Below, in pieces: positions 15,050 through 20,693 of a DNA stretch of 20,693 bases (position 1 is its first letter; each line of letters opens with the position of its first letter). A program made the position numbers and the translations under genes. The DNA is from Bacteroidota bacterium (GTDB taxonomy: Bacteria > Bacteroidota > Bacteroidia > CAILMK01). Where the stretch lies: positions 1 to 20,693 of the forward strand of contig JABDEJ010000041.1 in assembly GCA_013287095.1 (NCBI GenBank). The letters are read 5' to 3'. The notes beneath the pieces were generated by a model. It was given only the letters and a program-made list of their open reading frames with translations, searched no databases and was not told the DNA's origin.

Positions 15050-16555
15050 ATGGAAAAAATCCGTGAAATTGCTGAAATTGTCACACGGCTTAAATCAAAA
15101 AAAATAGATAGGCCACTAGCTGACGTGCATGTGCCTGACAGTCAGTATGCAAAAATAGCTAAAGCGCTTGGTTCAGATAAAATCAGGACTGAAGATGAGG
15201 TCGCTACGTTACTTGGTATTCGTAAAAGCTCAAGCAGTTTCAGAATGTTCAAGAAGCGACTGAAGGAAAAACTTTTGAACGGGATGTTTTTCATAGATCT
15301 GAATGAAGAGAATGCAAGGCCATACATACGCGCAACCAAAACCTGTATGGCAAATTGTTATTGCATTGATATATTGATGCTGTTCAGTGCCCGGAACGCA
15401 GGAGCTTCCCTGGCAGAATCCACCTTAAAAAAGGCTTCAGAATTCGAATTGTATGATGTGGCCTTATTCTGCGCCAAAGTATTGAGAAAGCAAAATAGCT
15501 ATCTAGGTAATATTAAAGAGTTTGAGCTTTATAATGAATTAGTAGAACATTATCACCGATTCGCCTACGTAACAGATAAAGCTGCGGAATACCTGGAAGC
15601 GCTGAATGCAACACAGGCCAATACGAATATTCTGAAACCGGACAATATCGAGAAAGCGGCTGAAAACCTTCAATTGGTAAAAGAATTATTCCGGCAATAC
15701 CCAGTTTACCAGGTAGGTTTGCACTTTTACCGCATCAAGGCATTTTACGAGTGCCTCATACAGGACTTTAATGCAGCCTTGGCGACATGGAAAGATTATG
15801 AAGGTTTTTTGGAGAAATACAAGTATTACGAATATGATGTGCGCCTTGGCGAATCAGCCCTTCAGCAGTTGTATTGTCAATTATGCGTAAGTGATTATGC
15901 GGCAGGAGAGAACAACGCAACACGGTGCGAAAACCTTTTCAAGTTGCACTCAAATAACTGGTTTATTTACAAAGAATATTTTTTCCTGCTTTGCATGCAC
16001 ACACGCAACTACAAGCAAGCAGGTGACACGGTACTTCAAATTACGACAGCTTCGCATTTTAAATTTCTAAACCGCAATCGCCAGGAAAAATGGAAAATAT
16101 TTGAGGCGTATAATTACATGGTTCACAAAGCATTGGGTATTCATGGTGAAGGTTTTGAAGAAACAAGATTCAGGCTCAGCAGTTTCCTCAATGAAACGCT
16201 CATCTATAATAAAGATAAGGAAGGGTTCAATACATCCATCCTCATTTTTCAGGCGATGTTATTGTTACTGGAAGGAAATTTCAGGAAATTAGTGGATAAA
16301 ACTGAAGCACTGAAAAGATATGCAAACAGGTATTTTATCAAGGACGCTATTTATAAAAGCCAGATATTCATAAAAATGCTGCTTATTGCTGACAAATGTT
16401 CGTACGATAAATCGCTCACCTCACAAAAGACCATCAAATATTTCGAAAAGCTGAAAACAAGTGGCTATGCCCACGTAAACAGCTATGATGGACTTGAAAT
16501 TGTACCATACTCAGATCTTTGGGAAATAGCGCTGGACTGTATGAAGGATGAATAA
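15050..16555 (+). CDS. Hypothetical helical-repeat protein
   Basis: A 501-residue protein that I do not recognise. I place the start at the ATG at 15050; a TTG at 15038 would add four residues but has no support. There is no signal peptide or membrane segment, so it should be cytoplasmic. The first 100 residues (VTRLKSKKIDRPLADVHVPDS, RTEDEVATLLGIRKS, SFRMFKKRLKEKLL) look like a small basic helical domain; the stretch DEVATLLGIRKSSSSFRMFKKRLKEKL has the feel of a winged-helix or other DNA-contacting region, which is a guess. The rest is a series of helical hairpins rich in Tyr, Phe, Cys and Glu (YDVALFCAKVLRKQNS, AALATWKDYEGFLEKY, ANRYFIKDAIYKSQIFIKML) resembling TPR-type solenoids. No enzyme motif is visible. 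It is single, divergent from the small secreted protein and convergent with pcm. Size and build recall the plus-strand gene at 5849. Confidence 0.82.
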   Translation: MEKIREIAEIVTRLKSKKIDRPLADVHVPDSQYAKIAKALGSDKIRTEDEVATLLGIRKSSSSFRMFKKRLKEKLLNGMFFIDLNEENARPYIRATKTCMANCYCIDILMLFSARNAGASLAESTLKKASEFELYDVALFCAKVLRKQNSYLGNIKEFELYNELVEHYHRFAYVTDKAAEYLEALNATQANTNILKPDNIEKAAENLQLVKELFRQYPVYQVGLHFYRIKAFYECLIQDFNAALATWKDYEGFLEKYKYYEYDVRLGESALQQLYCQLCVSDYAAGENNATRCENLFKLHSNNWFIYKEYFFLLCMHTRNYKQAGDTVLQITTASHFKFLNRNRQEKWKIFEAYNYMVHKALGIHGEGFEETRFRLSSFLNETLIYNKDKEGFNTSILIFQAMLLLLEGNFRKLVDKTEALKRYANRYFIKDAIYKSQIFIKMLLIADKCSYDKSLTSQKTIKYFEKLKTSGYAHVNSYDGLEIVPYSDLWEIALDCMKDE

Positions 16556-16567
16556 TTAATGTGCTGA

Positions 16568-16584
16568 TCCCGAGAGGCTCGGGA
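16568..16584. repeat. Short perfect hairpin after the plus-strand gene
   Basis: TCCCGAG (16568-16574) and CTCGGGA (16578-16584) form a 7-bp stem with a 3-base loop, 13 bases after the stop at 16555. No T run follows on either strand, so it is not a standard intrinsic terminator; it may be a dispersed palindrome or a weak terminator/RNA-stabilising hairpin for the convergent pair. Confidence 0.45.
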
Positions 16585-16661
16585 CAAGTTGTGATAATTG
16601 GCTGGCGCACCACTATCCCATAAATCTGCATAAAATGGTTAATCTTTTTGGTAAATGATAT

Positions 16662-16686
16662 ATTGATCATTGGTAATTGATCATTG
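16662..16686. repeat. Two direct copies of ATTGATCATTG
   Basis: Identical 11-mers at 16662-16672 and 16676-16686, separated by GTA, just after the pcm stop codon. Their reverse complement CAATGATCAAT also occurs twice in the tandem TGATCAA run at 5741-5762. Confidence 0.65.
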
Positions 16687-16690
16687 AATA

Positions 16691-17362
16691 TCACCACCCT
16701 TCTTTACCGATCAAAGGAACAAACCTGAATTTATCAAATCGTTCTTCGTGAAAGGATTCTTCTCCAGTTCGGGTAATGCGTATCATTTGCTGCGAGTCCA
16801 ATTCCCCAACTGGAATTACAAGGGAACCTCCGATTTTTAACTGATGGAGTAGGGGAGCGGGTGTTTCCGGTGCCGCTGCTGTCACTAATATTTTATCAAA
16901 AGGGGCTTGTTTGGGCAGGCCAAGCGTGCCATCGCCAACGTATAGTTTTACCTGATAACCAAGATGTTTGATCACGATTTTAGCCTGTTCGCTGAGCTTC
17001 GCAATCCGCTCTATTGAAAAGACTTTTGCGCCAATGGCTGCCAGTACACATGCCTGATACCCGGAACCTGTGCCGATTTCAAGGACTTTGTCTCCCGGCT
17101 TCACTTCGAGCAGTTGGGTCTGGTACACAACGGTATATGGCTGAGATATGGTCTGCCCTTCACCGATTGAAAATGCCTTGTCTTCATAAGCCTGCTCTGC
17201 AAAAGCGGAATCCAGGAAAAAATGACGTGGAATATCTTCAACAGCCCTAAGTATCCTTGGATCAAAAGCACCCTGGCGTCCGATGCTTTCTGCAAGACGC
17301 TTACGCATGCCTTTGTACTTGTATTGGTCTATGAACCTGTTGTCTGCTATGGGATGGTGCAT
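16691..17362 (-). CDS. pcm: Protein-L-isoaspartate O-methyltransferase
   Basis: Repairs age-damaged proteins by methylating the carboxyl group of L-isoaspartyl residues with S-adenosylmethionine, allowing return to aspartate. The 223 residues fit the family. Visible are RKRLAESI near the N-terminus, IPRHFF (44-49), the PCMT signature GEGQTISQPYT (67-77), SAM motif I VLEIGTGSGYQ (93-103), VGDGTLGLP (132-140), the catalytic-core strand FDKILVTAA (145-153) and the C-terminal FRFVPLIG..GW. The start is set at the ATG at 17362, whose A is shared with the stop codon of the upstream methyltransferase gene (TGATG), a usual coupling form. A TTG at 17386 would add eight residues that do not belong to the conserved region. 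Last gene of the guaA run. Confidence 0.95.
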   Translation of the reverse strand: MHHPIADNRFIDQYKYKGMRKRLAESIGRQGAFDPRILRAVEDIPRHFFLDSAFAEQAYEDKAFSIGEGQTISQPYTVVYQTQLLEVKPGDKVLEIGTGSGYQACVLAAIGAKVFSIERIAKLSEQAKIVIKHLGYQVKLYVGDGTLGLPKQAPFDKILVTAAAPETPAPLLHQLKIGGSLVIPVGELDSQQMIRITRTGEESFHEERFDKFRFVPLIGKEGW

Positions 17363-18492
17363 CAATCCGTTTTTATCATCCTGCAAATAAACATGTTTTC
17401 GGCCCCATTTTTATACCCTTCGAGGTATTTTTGTTCTTCTATTTTTACCTCATTGTCTTTGGCAAAACTACTGATAACATCTTCGTTTTCGCCTTTGAAA
17501 ACCGAACAGGTAATGTAGATAATTGGCTTGCCGGTTTTTAAAAAAGGGAAAGCATTGGTAAGGATAGAAATTTGCCTGGATTGATAACTATTAATGGTTT
17601 CAGGATCAAAATAATACAGGTTTTCAGGATTGCGCGCCCAGGTGCCCGACCCGGAACAGGGGGCGTCCACTATGATACCATCAAACTCCGGAAGTTTCTG
17701 GTTAATAATTGGTTGACTCAGATCTGCAGCAAATATGTTGATATTTCTATTTCCCGCCTGGCTGTGCCGTTCGTGAAGGTTATTTAAAATGGACTCCCGG
17801 ATATCGGATGCAAATAATTTGATGCCCGGATTATCTTCCAGCAAAGCGAGGCTTTTGCCACCTGCCCCGGCGCAACAATCCCACCAGGTTTCTCCCTCCG
17901 AAGCATGATAATATTCCGAAACCAACTGTGATGACAAATCCTGTATCCTGAAAAAGCCTTTTTTAAAGGACTGTAAATCTGTCAGTTTTAATTCATTTTC
18001 AAAAGATAATACCTGCTCAGAATATTTATCAAAAGCTATATTTTCAGATTTTAATTCAGCCGATACTTCGGCCTCTTTTCCTGGTTTTATTTTTACCCAG
18101 ACGGGCGGCTGTCTAAGAAATGACAATTGGAAATCTGGATTAGCCGCCATCTGAGACTCCAGCCCGAGGAACACCTGCGAAATATATTCATTAAACGGAA
18201 ATATGTTCTCAATATGAAACCCATTAGGTTCATTTATAAAATCCTGCATATCTCCCTGGTGATCAATAAAGTTTGCAGCAATTTCTGATATATGATTGAA
18301 GTCTTTGTTATCCAGCGCATTGGCTATTCTGAAAAAGGCATAGCTTATCGCTCGGATTTCTCTTCGGTCTTTGCTGCCGGCATTTTTATGAACCCTGAAA
18401 TATTGTTTCAGGTGTTCTGAAAACGGAAGGGGATATTTGTAAGACGCCAATAACTCTGAGAGTTGTGCGATCCGCGTGTGATAATGTTGCAT
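17362..18492 (-). CDS. RsmB/NOP-family RNA (cytosine-5)-methyltransferase
   Basis: A 376-residue SAM-dependent enzyme that methylates C5 of cytosine in RNA, probably rRNA. The catalytic half shows motif I DCCAGAGGKS (205-214), the ribose-binding ASDIRE (about 228-233), motif IV DAPCSGSGT (266-274) with Cys269, and motif VI YITCSVFKGENE (326-337) with Cys329, the expected nucleophile; both cysteines required by the family are there. The N-terminal half (about 1-190) contains a region like the PUA-type/N1 part (PPVWVKIKPG, then GFFRIQDLSSQLVSEY, the usual entry to the catalytic core) but is shorter than E. coli RsmB (429 residues), so a full NusB-like domain is doubtful. Target base not deducible. 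It lies 8 bases after the lipoprotein gene and overlaps pcm by one base. Confidence 0.92.
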   Translation of the reverse strand: MQHYHTRIAQLSELLASYKYPLPFSEHLKQYFRVHKNAGSKDRREIRAISYAFFRIANALDNKDFNHISEIAANFIDHQGDMQDFINEPNGFHIENIFPFNEYISQVFLGLESQMAANPDFQLSFLRQPPVWVKIKPGKEAEVSAELKSENIAFDKYSEQVLSFENELKLTDLQSFKKGFFRIQDLSSQLVSEYYHASEGETWWDCCAGAGGKSLALLEDNPGIKLFASDIRESILNNLHERHSQAGNRNINIFAADLSQPIINQKLPEFDGIIVDAPCSGSGTWARNPENLYYFDPETINSYQSRQISILTNAFPFLKTGKPIIYITCSVFKGENEDVISSFAKDNEVKIEEQKYLEGYKNGAENMFICRMIKTD

Positions 18493-18500
18493 GAGTGCAC

Positions 18501-19721
18501 TTAGTGCGCTACCTGGTTAAGTTGATAATTATGAAACTCAAGGACATTGACATATTCGTTCTGCCAGCCGCATCCATTTCTGCTGTGCCTTAACATATAT
18601 GTGGTGTGAAGCATGGGCGTGCTGAGATTACCCAGTTCCACCTGGAAATATTTACCGTAGCTATGCAGCATATTGCCATAAAAAGCCAATTCGTCAAAAC
18701 CAATAAAAGTCCAGACAGAAGGCTCTTCCTGGTATTTGGTCCTGTATTTACGAATGAATCCGTTCAGTGCAGGATTATCATAGTCAATGAAATAAGGCGA
18801 GACAACATGAACCTTATATTTTTCCCATAGCTCTCCTTCAAAACTTTTGAAGAACTGCCACTGCATTGGGGCTATAAAACTGATATTCTGGCTATCAACC
18901 CTGAATTTGGATACGATTTGATTGACAAAGCTTTCACTTTTAGATGGTATAAAAACCACGTTACTATCGGAATAGGGAAAAGGATTAGGTAATGCAGCCA
19001 CACCTTTGTTATGGCAATTGATGACTGTAATTTCTTCTGGCTTGAACTGTGACGTAAATGCATCAGTTATGGGGCTGAACTCTGTTCGGCGATCATTGAT
19101 CACAAAAATTTTGCGGCCCTGCAGATTGTTTTTAATCAGCATGGCTCCGGCAAGACCTTCCTGACTGGGTGATGGACCGGATTGCAAATAGAATTCGTTA
19201 TTATTGCATTTCTCTTCCGATTGCAATGATGACACATAATTAATATGTTCCGTTTTGGATAACGAATCCATGAATTTGATATGGCTTTCGAGAAGCGGCC
19301 CGATGATCAGGTCGGTATTGTTATTTTTTACGGTGTCTTTCAATGACTGGTATGTCCAGCGTTTCTCGGAATCGAAGAAATGTATGTCCAGGTTTGTGCC
19401 GCATCTTTTTAAAGTATCTGCAGCCAGCATCATTCCTTTATAAAAATCCCTGCTGACACTTAAGGGGGTTTTTTGGTTTTGCTCCCTGTGCAGACTGTCA
19501 AAATAGAGCGGCAAAAATACGCTGATGACGTATTTGCTTTTGATGGTTTTTGGAAATGGCTGGTACAGGCTATCCTTTGATTGCAAATGTGGATTTCTTT
19601 GAACCACCGGACTGTCTACCGCCGTCTTTTTCACCACCTCTTTGCCATTCACTTGCTCTTTCTGAATAGGTTTGGCAGCCTGGCAGGACACTATAAAAGC
19701 AAGAATAATATTCAATATCAT
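18501..19721 (-). CDS. Lipoprotein with type 1 periplasmic-binding fold
   Basis: About 406 residues. MILNIILAFIVSCQAAKP carries a lipobox (FIVSC), so it should be a lipid-anchored periplasmic or outer-membrane-associated protein. After a Lys/Pro-rich linker the body begins YVISVFLPLYFDS and continues with strand-helix units typical of the PBP type 1 fold: RDFYKGMMLAADTL, LDIHFFDSEK, TDLIIGPLLESH, GRKIFVINDRR, SNVVFIPSKSESFVNQIVSKF, HVVSPYFIDYDNPALNGFIRKYRTKYQEEPSVWTFIGFDELAFYGNML. LivJ-type receptors and the LpoA class share this fold; Bacteroidota relatives often also carry LysM domains, which I do not see here. The start is uncertain: ATG at 19721 lies 10 bases after the guaA stop but gives a short, uncharged signal; ATG at 19781 overlaps guaA by 50 bases and adds RR and K residues; a CTG at 19730 would give MKFMILN. 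Ligand unknown. Confidence 0.8.
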   Translation of the reverse strand: MILNIILAFIVSCQAAKPIQKEQVNGKEVVKKTAVDSPVVQRNPHLQSKDSLYQPFPKTIKSKYVISVFLPLYFDSLHREQNQKTPLSVSRDFYKGMMLAADTLKRCGTNLDIHFFDSEKRWTYQSLKDTVKNNNTDLIIGPLLESHIKFMDSLSKTEHINYVSSLQSEEKCNNNEFYLQSGPSPSQEGLAGAMLIKNNLQGRKIFVINDRRTEFSPITDAFTSQFKPEEITVINCHNKGVAALPNPFPYSDSNVVFIPSKSESFVNQIVSKFRVDSQNISFIAPMQWQFFKSFEGELWEKYKVHVVSPYFIDYDNPALNGFIRKYRTKYQEEPSVWTFIGFDELAFYGNMLHSYGKYFQVELGNLSTPMLHTTYMLRHSRNGCGWQNEYVNVLEFHNYQLNQVAH

Positions 19722-19731
19722 GAATTTCAGT

Positions 19732-20693
19732 TTATTCCCACTCAATAGTAGCCGGCGGCTTTGAACTGATGTCATATACAACTCTGTTGATCCCTTTTAC
19801 CTGGTTAATGATGCCGTTTGATACCTTAGCCAGGAATTCGTACGGCAAATGTACCCAATCTGCAGTCATTCCATCCGTAGATTGTACAGCACGTAAACAA
19901 ACGGCATTTTCATAAGTACGCTCATCGCCCATAACGCCAACTGATTGTACGGGCAGTAAAATAGCGCCAGCCTGCCATACTTTATCATAAAGTCCATCGG
20001 TTTTGAGTCCATTGATAAAAATGGAATCGACATCCTGCAAGATGCTTACCTTTTCAGCCGTAATGTCTCCTAAAATCCTGATGGCCAGCCCGGGACCAGG
20101 GAACGGATGGCGGCCTAATATCTTTTGATCAATGTTCAATTCTTTGCCAACCTTACGAACCTCGTCTTTAAACAAAGTATTGATGGGTTCCAACACGTTT
20201 AGCTTCATCTCTTCAGGCAATCCACCAACATTGTGGTGCGATTTGATGGTTGCTGAAGGGCCTTTAACACTTTTGGATTCTATGACATCGGGATAAATGG
20301 TTCCTTGCCCCAGCCATTTTACATCTGATATTTTATGAGCTTCCTCGTCAAATACCTCAATAAAAACCCGGCCAATTTTTTTGCGTTTTTGCTCTGGATC
20401 GGAAATGCCTTCAAGAGCCTTGTAGAATCTTACTTTGGCATCTACACCCTTTACATTCAGGCCCATCCCTTTATATGATTCCAATACTTCATCGAATTCA
20501 TTTTTGCGCAAAAGCCCATTATCAACAAAAATGCAATACAGGTTTGCCCCAATTGCGTGGTGAATGATCGTAGCGGCAACCGAGGAATCTACCCCACCTG
20601 ATAAGCCCATGACTACTTTATCATTGCCTACTTTTTGTTTGATGTCGGCAACAGTACTTTGGATAAAATGGGCTGGCGTCCAGTCTTGTTTGC
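19732..20693 (-). CDS. guaA: GMP synthase (glutamine-hydrolysing), C-terminal 319 residues
   Basis: Converts XMP to GMP using ATP and ammonia from glutamine. Only the synthetase part is inside the window; the N-terminal glutamine amidotransferase domain lies beyond the right edge, and the frame is open to the last base. The ATG at 20610 is not the start: before it the frame reads [21 protein letters not shown], the normal link into the ATP-pyrophosphatase domain. Motifs: PP-loop [20 protein letters not shown], the [12 protein letters not shown] signature, [13 protein letters not shown], and the C-terminal dimerisation/XMP-binding domain with [15 protein letters not shown] and the terminal [10 protein letters not shown]. 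All look intact. It is the upstream member of a run guaA - lipoprotein - RsmB-like - pcm, with gaps of about 10 and 8 bases and a one-base overlap; its promoter is outside the window. Confidence 0.98.
   Translation of the reverse strand, partial: KQDWTPAHFIQSTVADIKQKVGNDKVVMGLSGGVDSSVAATIIHHAIGANLYCIFVDNGLLRKNEFDEVLESYKGMGLNVKGVDAKVRFYKALEGISDPEQKRKKIGRVFIEVFDEEAHKISDVKWLGQGTIYPDVIESKSVKGPSATIKSHHNVGGLPEEMKLNVLEPINTLFKDEVRKVGKELNIDQKILGRHPFPGPGLAIRILGDITAEKVSILQDVDSIFINGLKTDGLYDKVWQAGAILLPVQSVGVMGDERTYENAVCLRAVQSTDGMTADWVHLPYEFLAKVSNGIINQVKGINRVVYDISSKPPATIEWE

Noticed and set aside
16434..16697. Minus-strand open frame across the gap between the plus-strand gene and pcm
   Set aside because: It covers the hairpin and the 11-mer repeats and overlaps the end of a supported gene; no recognisable product.
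20608..20610. ATG as the start of guaA
   Set aside because: The reading frame continues upstream with conserved linker sequence to the window edge; the amidotransferase domain is simply outside the window.

Overview
The window looks like chromosomal DNA of a member of the Bacteroidota, probably of the Chitinophagales/Sphingobacteriales/Cytophagales type. The clues are a type IX secretion (T9SS) C-terminal sorting domain, promoter boxes of the Bacteroidota form TAnnTTTG, absence of strong Shine-Dalgarno sequences, Bacteroidota-only hypothetical families, and the operon yicC-gmk-nadD in the arrangement usual for that phylum. The DNA is AT-rich between genes. I see no rRNA, tRNA, CRISPR array, insertion sequence, prophage or defence system. 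Most genes are housekeeping or cell-envelope genes on the minus strand; only two genes lie on the plus strand.

Layout, left to right. (1) Positions 1-860, minus: N-terminal 286 residues of a polytopic membrane protein resembling GT-C-type glycosyltransferases, cut by the window edge. (2) About 930-1090: a cluster of short dispersed repeats, then a strong terminator. (3) 1115-5659, minus: a 1514-residue T9SS-exported surface protein with an ENKGQL N-terminal domain, seven SBBP beta-propeller-type repeats, Ig-like and PKD modules, a dockerin-like pair, a cohesin-like region and a sorting domain. (4) 5849-7297, plus: an all-helical hypothetical protein. (5) A bidirectional terminator, then a small outer-membrane beta-barrel protein (7378-8145, minus) with its own promoter. 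(6) 8239-10287, minus: operon yicC-gmk-nadD. (7) 10442-14268, minus: an AsmA-like envelope protein translationally coupled to a membrane sensor histidine kinase. (8) 14553-14855, minus: a 100-residue secreted single Ig-like domain. (9) 15050-16555, plus: a second helical hypothetical protein with a possible operator upstream. (10) 16691-20693, minus: a tightly packed run guaA (5' part outside the window), a periplasmic-binding-fold lipoprotein, an RsmB/NOP-family RNA methyltransferase, and pcm.

How the genes fit together: guaA and gmk both act in guanine nucleotide synthesis and nadD in NAD synthesis, but they sit in separate operons. yicC and the RsmB-like gene act on RNA, and pcm repairs damaged proteins. 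The AsmA protein, the histidine kinase, the beta-barrel protein and the T9SS protein all concern the envelope. No complete new system is evident. The signals most worth following up are a palindromic repeat that has become part of the coding sequence of the T9SS protein, a related intergenic copy with a G-quadruplex-forming pattern, helically phased AATATT sites before the second plus-strand gene, and the AsmA/kinase coupling.
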